Shown: positions 1 to 9,585 of the stretch, one piece after another
How the letters are laid out: the number at the start of each line of letters is the position of its first letter
How positions within the stretch are numbered: position 1 is the stretch's first letter
Assembly (NCBI RefSeq): GCF_000143415.4
Contig: NW_003314320.1
Span: 208,718 to 239,126 of the forward strand
DNA from: Selaginella moellendorffii
Taxonomy: Eukaryota; Streptophyta; Lycopodiopsida; Selaginellales; Selaginellaceae
Length of the DNA stretch: 30,409 nt
Direction: 5' to 3'
Program-made: the position numbers and the translations under genes
The notes under the pieces: model-generated
Database searches by the model: none
The model's input: the letters and a program-made list of their open reading frames with translations, nothing else
Told to the model about the DNA's origin: nothing

Positions 1-204
1 ATAGCAACTCCGTCAGAGCCCGGAGCAGCAGAGTTGGCCTTTGGTGTCCAAGCAGAATAGTGTACATACTCTGGAATAGATGGTAGTCTCCCTTCTTGAT
101 ATGCTCCCACATCTCACAAAGACATAGCACATCAGAAGGAATTCCTGCCGATCATCGGATAGCGAGGATGATTAGCTAATAGTGACCCAATTTATAAAAG
201 AAAT
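1..204 (-). mobile_element. LINE reverse-transcriptase fossil (tail of preceding unit)
   Basis: These bases match about 10,698-10,901 nearly base for base, so they are the end of a further cassette lying left of the window. Read on the minus strand, bases 1-27 give APGSDGVAM, which resembles the (K)APGPDG block that opens non-LTR (LINE) reverse transcriptases. The frame is broken nearby and no open protein remains. A CCAAT-TATAAAA sequence lies at its right end. The RT call rests on one short motif here and is supported by the longer fossil around 9,590-10,880. Confidence 0.5.
193..199 (+). promoter_or_regulatory. Possible TATA box upstream of gene A, unit 1
   Basis: TATAAAA lies just after a CCAAT and about 120 bp upstream of the first ATG of the IQ-like exon. 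The same sequence is at 10,890-10,896 in unit 2. In unit 3 the equivalent position reads CATAAAA, because the sequence to its left is different DNA. Position and composition fit a core promoter, but an AT-rich spacer makes chance matches easy. Confidence 0.3.
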
Positions 205-318
205 ACCATTATCAAAAAGTATATTCTCATTCAAGCAAGATTCCAGAATCTTGATTTGTTTCTTAAATTTACATTTGAAACATTACATTTGAACGTTACT
301 AGGGTTCTCACACATATC

Positions 319-792
319 ATGGGGATCCCGGCGCGAGGGGATGGCGGCGAGCAGCGGAGGTATTTCAGAGAAACGCCGGATGTGAGCGTCACGCCGGTGG
401 ATTTCCTGTGCTCCACGAAGGAGAGCGATCTCTTCCTGGCGTGGAATGTGACCAAGATCCAGGGATGGTGGAAATCTAGGGCCTGCGCTAGAGAATTCGC
501 TGCCATGGTTTCTCCTTTCTCCGCTCTCTTGAGATTTCCTTCGTTTCCCTTTTGGTATTTCAGCTTTTTCTCTCTTTTTTATTTTGTTTTGTTTTGGCAG
601 AAAGAAGCTGCGCGTTTGCTGCAAGCGGCCTGGAGGAAGCACCGAAATGCCAGGAGAATACGAAGAAAACGGGGCCGATCTAGAAATTCACTGCACGCTG
701 CTGCATGGACGATCCAACGCATGACCGATTGTGTGGATTGGTTGCTCTCGTGGATGCTGTCAACCAAGGGAGCACTGTTCGCTCGGCCATAG
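319..792 (+). CDS. Two exons with IQ-like motifs upstream of RLT gene, unit 1
   Basis: Exon 1 is 319-507, the intron is 508-600 (GT...TTTTGGCAG, 93 bp), and exon 2 is in frame from 601 to a TAG at 790-792, giving about 157 residues. IQ-like (calmodulin-binding) segments are visible: KIQGWWKSR near residue 46, LLQAAWRKHR near residue 69, and a third stub AAWTIQRM. The first two Q residues are 23 apart, the usual spacing of tandem IQ motifs. The frame differs from the RLT frame that occupies the end of the same exon (705-794), so this cannot be a simple N-terminus of the RLT protein. It may be a captured fragment of another gene, a 5' leader ORF, or an old gene fusion broken by a frameshift. 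I do not recognise a specific parent protein. Confidence 0.45.
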   Translation: MGIPARGDGGEQRRYFRETPDVSVTPVDFLCSTKESDLFLAWNVTKIQGWWKSRACAREFAAMVSPFSALLRFPSFPFWYFSFFSLFYFVLFWQKEAARLLQAAWRKHRNARRIRRKRGRSRNSLHAAAWTIQRMTDCVDWLLSWMLSTKGALFARP

Positions 793-3415
793 AGGTGAGT
801 TTTTCTTTGTTTTCATCACTCAAAGTTTGCATATAAACTTTGCATTCCAGGAGCGATACGAGGCTGCGTCGGCTCTCAAGAGACAGCTCTGGGAGGAAGT
901 CCAGATCGATAAGCGTCGGCTAAAAGAAGAATGCAGCAAAGCCGAGGCTGCAAAGGTCGACGAGACGAATCTACAACAACAGCAAGTGGATGAGAAACCA
1001 CTGCTGCAAGCTCTGGAGAATGGATCACAGGAGGCTCAGGAGCAGCAGCTGGATGGAGATGAAGATGGCAGCTCCAATCCTGCGCAAGCCTTGAGCGAAG
1101 ATCCAAACGAGAGGCAGCAAAAGTGTGCTTCGCAGCACTCGGACAGGTCCCGGGCCGATATGAAAGCCGATATCAGGTTGCGGGCGGAGAAACTCTACGT
1201 TATTCGGTCGCTTCCTCTAGGTTTGGACCGGAGGCACATCCGGTACTGGCAGTTCGTCACTAGTAGTAGCGGACACGACCCTGGGTGTAAAAGGATCTAC
1301 TTTGAATCGCATGAAGATGGCCACTGGGAAGTCATCGACACCGAAGAGGTGAGTGTAGTATCCTTCATCTTATTGAGTTGCATGGCTTTAGAGAAATGTT
1401 TGTTCTCCCAGTTTTCATGGATGGTTTTCGTTTCTTACGTGCAAGAGTTTTCTTTTCTCTTCTCTTATTGGTCACTCACTAAACAAAGTTTGTGTCCATT
1501 CCGGTAGGCTTTGAACGCGCTGATGAACTTTCTGGACATAAGAGGCACGAGAGAAGCAAATCTCTTCGTAGCTCTCAAGGAGCTTGAAGGCTCGCTAAGG
1601 CAAGCCATGAGCAGCTCTAGCACCAAGCAGAACCAAGACCACCACCAAAGTCACCACACCGGAAATGGAAATGGAGCTGGAGTTCAAGCTGGAGCTGCGA
1701 GTGGAAATGGAAATGGAAACGACTCTTGCGAGGGGAGTCCATCTTCCAGCGCCGTGGTTGGAAATGGCGGCAAAGACTCGACGAGCTCCGACGCTCGGGT
1801 AGGATCGCTCAAAGTCGAGCTCGGAAGATCAGCGTCGGAGAACTCCGGCGCCATGGAACGATACAAAGACATGGAAAGGTGGCTGTGGAGGCACTGCAGC
1901 GTCAAGGCGCTGCAAAGAGGTGGCGAGAAGCGACGAGAGAGCGAGAGCGATGGGATGATCGCCGAGTGTGAGTCGTGCCATGACTTGCGCTGGGCCGTCG
2001 ACAAGCACTGCCCGTTTTGCCACTCCACCGGCGAGGAAGATGTCTGGAGTGATTTCTCGCAGCACGTCCGCGACTGCGAGCAAAAGATGATCAGCAGGGA
2101 TCCCGCCTGGAGAATCCAAGGTGGTGTTCTTCCTCCGCGAATACAGTTGCTCAAGAAACTGCTGTTTCTAGTCGAGGTAACTTTCGTTTCTTCTATTGCA
2201 TTGTCTTGAAACGCTTCCTTCTTCCCTAGATTTGTATTCCTTGCGAGGCACTTAAGCCTGCATGGTCGACAAATTCTTACAGAAAGGCGTGGTGTCAAAT
2301 GCTCAAGGTTGCTTCTTCGGCAGGAGAAATTCTCCAGGTAGAGTTAAAAGTTTTGGAGCTTGGTGCTATCTTTCTTTATCTCTTTTTCTTGTTTTCTTTG
2401 CAGGCATTCATGGATCTGGAGGGAGCAATCGACGAGGACTGGATCTCTTCCTCGTACGAGTCGATCGAGCAAGTTGGCAGACTCATCGGCATTCAGAGAA
2501 AAAATCCCCCCTGGATCCCGCAGACCTCCGCTGCTGTTGCTCTTCGACTGATGGTCTTTGACTCTTCGATCGCCTACACCGAAGAACAAAAGCAGCAGCT
2601 CATGGACAGGCAACGAAGAGTAAGCCATCCATCCATTTCGCGTGTTCTTTTGCTTACTTTTTCCTGAGTTTTTACTTTCGTTCGTGTTTTTAAGTTGAGA
2701 ATCGGTCCTTACGCTTCTCTCCTTCCAGGTTCCAATGAGAAGATCGAAAGGAGAGGCCCGCGAAGTTTTATACGAGGCTGGTAGTACTAGGCCGGCAGAA
2801 GGAGAGGAAGACAAAGAGACCAAGGAGGCAGAGTTTAATTCCCAAGAGGAGGAGCTACCACCACAGTTTTACGAGAGGAGTGGTGGTGACTTTGGAGCTC
2901 ATCCATCTTGGAGCGCTCGGCAAGAGAGCGCCGCCGTTCTACTGGAAGAGGAAGAAGAAGATGATGAAGACGAAGACAAGAGGCTGGCAATGAAAGCTAG
3001 TGGCGAGAGTGACGATAGCTCGCAGATGAACTGGGAAGGCCAGGATTCTTTCGAGGAGCTCGAGCAGCCAGGCCATGGAAGCCTCCATCATCTGGAAGAG
3101 CTGGAGATGGAGGAGGAAGAGGATGGATTGATGTTGGAAGAGGAGGAGGAGCTGAGTGACGAGGAAGAGGAGAGCGAGGAGGAAGAGTTCCAGCAGGAAG
3201 CGTCGAGCAGTGATACGGACGAAGAGCAAAACAAGCACGACAACTTGGTGGTGGCCAAGAACTTGATCAACATCAATGCGAGCTTGGAAGAAAGCGGTGA
3301 TGATCTTCATACTGCTGCTGCTGCTAGCAAGATCAATGGGGGTTCCAGCGAGAGAGTTGTAAACTGCGGCTTGACAAGCGAGTTAGAGTTTGAGCGGGGG
3401 ACGTATGAGGAGTGA
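705..3415 (+). CDS. RLT (RINGLET)-like protein, C-terminal half only, unit 1
   Basis: Exons: 705-794, 851-1348, 1508-2176, 2230-2337, 2404-2619, 2729-3415, all phase 0, 755 residues. Plant RLT1/RLT2 (homeobox-DDT proteins, roughly 1,700 residues) bind ISWI remodellers. The similarity starts at the WHIM1-like segment (DRLCGLVALVDAVNQG, then ALKRQLWEE) and runs through RSLPLGLDRR..RYWQF (about residues 149-165), DPGC, and a WSD/WHIM-like strand ending DTEE at the exon 3-4 junction. A CxxC-x10-CxxC cluster follows (C350, C353, C364, C367), then WIPQTSAAVALRL (from 492) and a Glu-rich acidic tail. The homeobox and DDT domain are absent: the frame is closed by a TAG at 681 and the first ATG is at 705. 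The family Asn of NRYW is Ile here (residue 160). Whether it is expressed is unknown. It is open throughout, with a nuclear chromatin-associated role by homology. Confidence 0.8.
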
Positions 3416-3806
3416 GTGGAAGTTTTACTTTCTCCCATACAGCGAAGGTGTCTCTCTTCTCGTCGTACAGTTTGATTTGTGAATTCAACCCTGACTTTTG
3501 TATGTAATTTCTTCTAGGAAAAAAGGTTTCTTTATTCTATGAATTTGCTTTGAGATGTCCTAGATTAAACATTTGACAGAAGGGGGCACAGAAGAGACTC
3601 GTTCTTCATTTTCTTGATACTTAAAAAAGTGATGTGTGGGATTATGATTGAACGCTTCTAAGTCAGAATTTATGCTACATGCAGAGCTCTCTACCTGATT
3701 AAGGTTAGGAAGAATTATAATCCATGTTTGAATTAAATCCAGAATATTCTTATTCTAGAGTCTTAGAACCCTAAACGTCCAAACCCTAAAGCTGAGGGTG
3801 GCATCG
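3416..3806 (+). other. 3' flank of gene A and leader of gene B, unit 1
   Basis: No coding sequence is seen. The stretch is AT-rich, is conserved in all three units (14,109-14,501 and 28,915-29,300), and must hold the 3' UTR of gene A and the promoter or leader of gene B within about 390 bp. Unit 1 reads AGGGGGCACAGAAG where units 2 and 3 read AGGCAGAAG. Confidence 0.6.
3781..3789 (+). promoter_or_regulatory. Telo-box AAACCCTAA upstream of gene B, unit 1
   Basis: An exact telo-box lies 17 bases before the B start codon, with a second related AACCCTAAA about 15 bp upstream. The telo-box is a known plant promoter element, often near the 5' end of translation-related genes. The same pair is present in units 2 and 3. 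Function here is inferred. Confidence 0.45.
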
Positions 3807-4001
3807 ATGGATGCATCGGAACTGGAGAGTGACGCAGCGGCATCGGAACTCGAGAGTGATGCAGCGGCTGAGTTGATGCTTTTGGAAGAGGAGCCATTCG
3901 TGAGAGGTAGTGTCAAAGCTTACCTTGCTCAGCCTATGAGGGCTGTGCCTGCTGTCATATTATACATAGTAGAACATACAAGATGTTCACATTCTAGCTG
4001 A
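3807..4001 (+). pseudogene. Gene B remnant, unit 1: 5' end left by a deletion
   Basis: The first 148 coding bases match gene B of unit 2 (start 14,502): two copies of a Ser-Glu-Leu-Glu-Ser-Asp-Ala-Ala repeat and the segment up to MRAVPA. After 3954 the sequence jumps to DNA that in unit 2 begins at 16,690. The frame then adds 15 unrelated residues and stops at 3999-4001. Relative to unit 2, 14,650-16,689 (2,040 bp) is missing, which removes the whole nuclease-like and kinase-like regions, both introns and the original stop. The junction shows no shared bases, as in blunt end joining. Confidence 0.9.
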
Positions 4002-4430
4002 CTGCCAGGACTTCCACCAATGCATGAAAGAACTGATTGCCACCTCCTGTGTTGCCACTGCAAAGCATTAGGACGCATTTGTATATTCTAGGCATCTTCT
4101 ATGTACTGTGTGGCGCCTATGCCATTCACTTTTTTGACAGAATTTCCAGGAATGTTTGCTGTGGCGGTGGCGTCAAAGGGACTCCACCACTGTGTTGCTG
4201 GCTACGGCTGCTAGGTGAAGACTGAAAAGGGAACAATGGCTTTCCTCACAACTCATATGTCTATGGCAAGGCAGCAGGTTTAAACCAACTAGTTTCTGAG
4301 AGAAGTAAAAGATTTTTCCTGCAGCTTCTCTCTTTGGATTGCCTTGCCAAGCCTATGTGGTTTTCCAGAAGCAAAAAGGGATTAAAGTTGTGAAGTTTAG
4401 TAGCATGAACTTAATTCTTCTGACTTACAT
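4002..4430. other. Non-coding spacer after B remnant, unit 1
   Basis: It matches 16,737-17,057 of unit 2 apart from a 105-bp segment (4,109-4,213) that unit 2 lacks, where 3 bp (CAT) stand instead. I recognise no gene here. The short open frames do not resemble known proteins and are not shared in frame with unit 2. Confidence 0.6.
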
Positions 4431-5409
4431 CACCTATATTACAACTAATAAAAGTGAACTACTCCACAATAAAGAAAGTCTCTCAAAAAGTTTCATGCAT
4501 ACTTGCATGGTTCTTTTTGTTTAATAGAATTTGAAGCTTTAAATATATAACTTCGAGGTTATTTATTGCTTGGGGAGTTCTATAGTTGATATTAACATCT
4601 TTTCTTTAAGCTTCTTTTGCTTCTTTGTTTTCTTCTTATGTTCTTAATAAGCTTATTATTCTAATATTGTTGGATTTTCTAGATGAGAATATAGTGTCAT
4701 TAGTAGTTGTTATGTTTGATATTTAATGTTTATAAGGTGCAAAAACTAAATTTACCTTTTCTTGACAAGTTTCATGAGATTTAAAAGGTTGAGTTGTGCA
4801 TTTAAAGACTTCATTATAAGTTTAAGAATTTTGTATCACTTGGATAAATTACCATTTTGGCATTTATATTTTTACTATTGTCTTAAAGATGACCTTTACT
4901 TTGTTTTTTATGACCATTTATGGCTTATGGTGCATTTGATTTTTATTCTACACTTTCTTTATGCTTACTAGGTGCCTTTGACATTTCTAATCTAAATAGA
5001 TATATAGAACATTGTCATATGACTAAGAAATATGCATATATCATGGTATAGATATCCATTGGTGTTTCATTATATAAACTTTTATATAGTTATGATCTGA
5101 TATTGCCAATCCCAAAACTTATGAGCATTCTTCTATTAATTTGAGTCAAGTTTGCTAAACACTTAAACTATATATAAATGGGATAACAATAGTGTTACAA
5201 CTTGTATCATTAACCACCTATGGAGTATAAAGTAAATATGATTTATTTTTTCTTAATTTTATAATATATAATTTATTTAAATGGCTCCTTACCTAGTGAA
5301 AGAGATAGTATTGAATATTAGAGCAAGCTGAATTGCAAATTTATAAAGTTCAGCACAATATTTATCTAATGTTCCTCTAGATTCTAATTTATCAATATGA
5401 ACACCTGGG
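4431..5409 (+). mobile_element. Ty3/gypsy element fossil, 3' part, unit 1
   Basis: It matches 18,934-20,040 of unit 2, where the upstream reverse transcriptase is recognisable. Around 4,543-4,575 the translation reads IYNFEVIYCLG, like the (E)FDFKVIYKPG motif after gypsy RNase H. Stop codons and indels are frequent. About 1,872 bp of unit 2 (17,058-18,929), including the RT, is missing at 4,426/4,427. The sequence is very AT-rich with no gene. Confidence 0.6.
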
Positions 5410-5880
5410 ATGATTGTGAGGTCTAAATATATGAATAATGCTATATACTATTATTAGTATAGTGGGATAGCTTTTAGATAATATATAATAATTTGAAATA
5501 TTAATTATTAAGCATATAAAATCTATAATTCAGAATTTTCCAACAATAATAGTGGGAGACTTTGATATTAATGATGAATCAAAAGGATTAATAATTTGCT
5601 ACACATTGCATGCTGCAATGCTTAGTTTGCTTAATAGTAGTGTTATTCTTTAATTATAAAAATGTTTATAATGTATAAACACAAGATTAATCTTATTTAA
5701 TATTAATATTAGATGGTAGAATAAACTAGAATATACTAGGAAGTGTTAAGTAAATTATAAACATGTTTATAAATTATAAATATAAGATTACCATGAGATG
5801 GTAAAATATTCTAGAATATTTAAATATATTTTAAATATATTCACTACCATTATTTTAGCTATGTTCCTAATTCACTCCCC
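5410..5880 (+). mobile_element. Putative gypsy 3' LTR remnant, unit 1
   Basis: It begins TGATTGTGAGGTC, the typical LTR start seen right after a polypurine tract in the unit 2 copy (20,041). The purine tract itself is lost here. The stretch is AT-rich and carries a perfect 18-bp palindrome at 5,804-5,821. No matching 5' LTR is seen in the window, so the right boundary is a guess. Confidence 0.35.
5804..5821. repeat. 18-bp perfect palindrome centred on CTAG
   Basis: AAATATTCTAGAATATTT is its own reverse complement and contains TTCTAGAA, a heat-shock-element-like core. The same palindrome is at 20,453-20,470, in the same place about 400 bp upstream of gene C. It is probably part of the LTR remnant. 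A regulatory role for gene C is only a possibility. Confidence 0.5.
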
Positions 5881-5959
5881 GCTTAAGCAAACGAAAAATG
5901 TGTTTTCTCAAGATTGACATGCATTTGTTAAAACCCTAGGTTTTGGTTATGAAGGTCCT

Positions 5960-6227
5960 ATGCTCTCTAGAAACAGTGGGCGAACATTAAGGGACTCCTC
6001 ACGTCATCTGGAGATCAATCCTGAAAATCTTCTAGTGGGCGCCAATGTGGAGGAAGAAAGGCTCGATCTCTTCTACGTGGACGGCGTGAAGAGACAGAAA
6101 TTCGCTTTCTGGGGTGGAGGTGGTGGTGGAGCAGTGATGGCCGCCAGTGGCAAGAAAGAAGAAAAAGAGATCTAAGTTTTGCCTTTTATTTCTTGTGTTT
6201 GGAACTCTCGAGGTTTTACGGTTTCAA
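5960..6227 (+). promoter_or_regulatory. Probable 5' leader of gene C with upstream ORF, unit 1
   Basis: It holds a 71-codon open frame (5,960-6,175) that is not in frame with gene C. In unit 2 the same region has a 10-bp insertion and a loss of about 12 bp, so the peptide is not conserved. A GGT/GGA triplet run encoding a Gly stretch has one extra triplet in unit 2. I read it as transcribed leader rather than a gene. An AAACCCTAG motif sits just upstream at 5,931. Confidence 0.4.
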
Positions 6228-8325
6228 ATGAGGGTTTGGATTCAGCATAGTGACCGCCCGGCGTTACAGTTCGAGGTCGGCGCAGATGGTTTGATCGATG
6301 TAGCGGCCGTTTGCAAGCAGTTCCTCCTCGATCCGAATGCAAATCTCCACGTTTCAGGAGTGGCCATCGAGATGATTGCTGGTAAGGCAAGTAGAACTCT
6401 AGATTCTATCTTGGGGGCGGCCACTGAAGGTGGGGATGGCACAACTAAAGACAATGCCTTGATCATAAGGGAGGACCGTTATCTTTGGTTTCGACACCAG
6501 AAACCGGTATTTCTCTTGTTTTCTGAAGTTTTTTGTGCTCATACGTGATGTCCAGGATGGTTCGACCGACACAGTTGGATTATTCTCGGACGGTCTTTTT
6601 GACTTGCAAGACCTTTGTAGCACATTCGGTCTCGACCCCTCAAGCGCTGTACGTGTTGCTGGCCTTCGTCTAAAGTTTACGGACAAAGGAAGGAGTCTAC
6701 ACACTGTCCGGAAGGTTCAAGGTGTTGGAGGCATCGAGGATGGCTCGTCGCGAGATACTGCGTTTACTGTTGAAGGCTCGCCTGCTACGACTCGTAAGTT
6801 ATTTCTTTCTTTTTTCTTTTCGTTCTTTTATCATAGGAAACTAAACAACTCCCATGGTTTGCAGCCGGCCTGGCCCTTATTCCTGACAAATTCAAAGCAG
6901 TCTGTAGTGTATCAAACCCGAGCGCCGAAGTTGCCACGCTGGAGGGGATTGAAAGAACTCTGGACAACAAGCTTTTCAAGGATATGAGAGCGGAACGTGG
7001 TATGCCGATTGCACTCGGAGCCAGAGCATTCGGAACCTTCATCGACACTTTCAACTCCAAGGCGCCCCTTGAGGCAGGACTTCTGGCTGCAGCGCGTGAC
7101 CTTCGTGACCGTATGCAGAAGTTTTATCGGACGGAAGCACTTCGGCGGCAAGAATTCGCGATGTTCCTCGAATCGTATCTGGACGACGACGATAAGTACG
7201 TGGTGGTTGCTAACCGGGATGCAGTAAAGTTAAAGATCGGGAAGCGATCTCGGGATGACAGCAGCGTGAGGAGGACTCCTGATGTACAGGTGAAAGCCAG
7301 GATACTGGGTATACTGGTGGTTCTTCTCACCTGCGAGGTGAAACCGGAGATGGGTTTCAATGGCGAGCCGCTCTTGGAGGCCCTCTTTTATTATGGCACT
7401 GATGCTGCAGAGAGCGTTGTTGTTAGTCGGCACCACTACACAGGCTGTCCAGAGCTGATTGTCGAGCTTGTTGGCCCCAACATTCGCGTTGGCGGGGCCA
7501 TATATCACGACAAGGCCATTTATCAGCCCTTGACCGACTTTCTATCCCTGCTTGATTTCGAGGATGATGCTCACCTGTTCAAGGTAAGTTTGATACTGGA
7601 TGGAAGCTTACATTCAGTGCTCGTTTTCGTTGCAGTTGATGCGGTTTCTTCATGCCACTCGACAAGCTTTGAAAGAACTCGTGAAGGTGTACACTAGCGC
7701 TCTTACACTAACTGGAGTGCCTGTTCGAGTAGATACCCTGCACTGGCCGTATGCGCTTCGAGAAAAGTATCCAGATGCTGCTGCGATCCATCAGATAAAA
7801 AACACTCTTGTTTACATGGTTACGACTGGCAGTGGACAGCGAAGGGTGGTGAAGTTTGTCAGGCAGTATGGGGAGGATGCTCATGCGCAGTGGGAGCAAG
7901 CTGGATATGCACCGCACCATACGATTGAGCAACTCCCAGGCGGTTGGAAAATGGTGGATATGGACTGCCTCACGGCAGCGTATGGCTGGCGATCGGTGTT
8001 GGAGCTCCGTGGCATGGAGGAGACGACGTCTGATACTTGGAAGACCATGCAGGATGCAGTTTGGCGGGCACTACTGCAGCTACAAGCTTTGCAACCTACG
8101 ATGGTGCATGGTGATCTGAGGTTAAACAACATCATGTACAACGTCCAAACGGGGCAGCCTTGTTTCCTCGATTTCGATTGGGCAGGACAGGATGAGATGG
8201 TTCACTACCCACTGAACTTGAGCTCTAAGATTGCCTGGCCAGCTGGAGCGACTCCCATGAGCAACATCAAGGCGATCCACGACCGTGAACTCCTTCAAAA
8301 GGAGCTTGAAATGATCTCGACATGA
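6228..8325 (+). CDS. Crinkler-type nuclease-fold/kinase protein (gene C), unit 1
   Basis: Exons: 6228-6506, 6556-6793, 6865-7583, 7636-8325; introns of 49, 71 and 52 bp; 641 residues. Two tandem N-terminal modules align with each other (about residues 13-80 and 100-166; shared DGL.D, C..F.LDP, V.G, then a GT/SS..(D)A block), in the place of the header domain of Crinkler proteins. A PD-(D/E)XK nuclease-like region follows: P311-D312 and E330-V331-K332, with CPELIVELVGPNIRVGGAI further on. The kinase domain has K485 in RRVVKF, a possible helix-C E499, VHGDLRLNNIM (H570, D572, N577) and DFDWAG (D591). All key kinase residues are present, so activity is plausible. Crinkler/CR proteins of oomycetes, fungi and some plants combine these domains and often act in the host or own nucleus. 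No signal peptide is seen. The start is the first ATG that keeps the first module intact. Confidence 0.85.
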
Positions 8326-9585
8326 AGCATGTAAGGGGTGCAGATATTGGGACCACCAGGACGTCCCCTAGCAAGGATACCAAATTGTCTTGTCAGAAGC
8401 AATTAAGTTCTAAGTAATGGAATAATTTGCTGTGTTTAAGTAATATTTCCCAAGTTGTTAGATATTTAAATTTGCTATGCTTTTAGTAAGTATTTTGTGT
8501 AGTTGTATCAAAGCAATTGCACCCATGTATCTTGCTATTAGAAATTTAAAGCTCTAGATCCTGTCAAGACAGGTTCTAAAGCTGTTATGACATGATTTTT
8601 AATTAAACTTCCTATTCAATAACAACAAGTTGAATAATATTATAGTGGCATTAGGTGTTATTGGCCTTGAGGGACGAGCATATACTTTTTATTTTGCACT
8701 GGTAAACAACCAAGATCTAAAGTCCATAAGGTCACTTCAACATTAAGCCATGTTAATTTGACATATAGATTTTAGATTTATAACTAATACTAAAAGCTTG
8801 AGTATAAATCCCTTTTCAAGAACTATTATTCTTTTTATAATTTCTTCTTGTGTAGCCATTTAATCTTTCAATATGCAAGGGCCACAACATAAAAGGCTGT
8901 CCATAGAAATGCTATAGAAGACTGCTAGTGACAATTATTACTTATGGCTTAACATAAAGGTAAACTTAAGGTAAGGTATTCTTTCTAGGAGGTTTTAATT
9001 TAGAAATTTAAACAACAGTTTATATTATTAAACCTTGATTTTAACAGAAAAGCATCTACAATATGAATAGAGGTACATTGATGTTAAACTCTTACCATCT
9101 AATATATAGAGCCAAATCAAAGTATTTAATATATATAATGTTTCTTTCCTCAGCTTTATCCTGTTACATATACAATAATTTTAGCAAGGGACAATTTAGA
9201 AAAATCCTCTCTCTTTCTTGTTTGGATTAGTGTTGCATGAGTCTAGTGTCCAGAGGCTTTGATCACGATTTGCTTTCTCATTTTTCGAGTTAGTTTTGAT
9301 TCTTTGACTCCATATGAGTGATAACAAAAAGTTCTGTACCTAGCTTCCCATTGATTTAGTTTGCAAATATGATGTTTTCTTTGGATGGTATGCAGCTCTT
9401 TGTGACTATGTGAGTGTGAATGAGAATATCAGGCGAGACAAAGAGAAATGAAAAGTGGCTGGCTTACTAATATTAATTAAAAACTAGTAGTAAACATTTA
9501 AATATTTAGGATTTTATAAATGAGTAACTCACTTTAGAATTACACTAACAAACTAATCCTTACATTGAAGATGCCTTCCTCTTCA
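8326..9585. other. AT-rich spacer 3' of gene C, unit 1
   Basis: It starts with the gene C 3' UTR (AATAA-type signals near 8,419). The rest is AT-rich, matches 22,914-24,170 of unit 2 with small indels, and gives no protein I recognise on either strand. A 6-bp hairpin CCTGTC-AA-GACAGG lies near 8,559. Confidence 0.6.

Noticed and set aside
1684-2298. A 204-codon minus-strand open frame antisense to gene A, repeated in all units
   Set aside because: It lies opposite well-supported RLT exons and an intron; its conservation follows from the + strand gene. No family resemblance.
2939-3310. Leu/Ser-rich minus-strand frames opposite the acidic tail of gene A
   Set aside because: Low-complexity shadows of the Glu-rich + strand coding sequence.
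3781-3789. Telomere-like repeats (CCCTAAA)
   Set aside because: Only one or two copies at each place, always near gene starts; this fits telo-boxes and not interstitial telomere arrays.
5960-6175. A 71-codon gene upstream of gene C
   Set aside because: The frame is destroyed in unit 2 by indels while gene C stays open, so it is more likely leader sequence.
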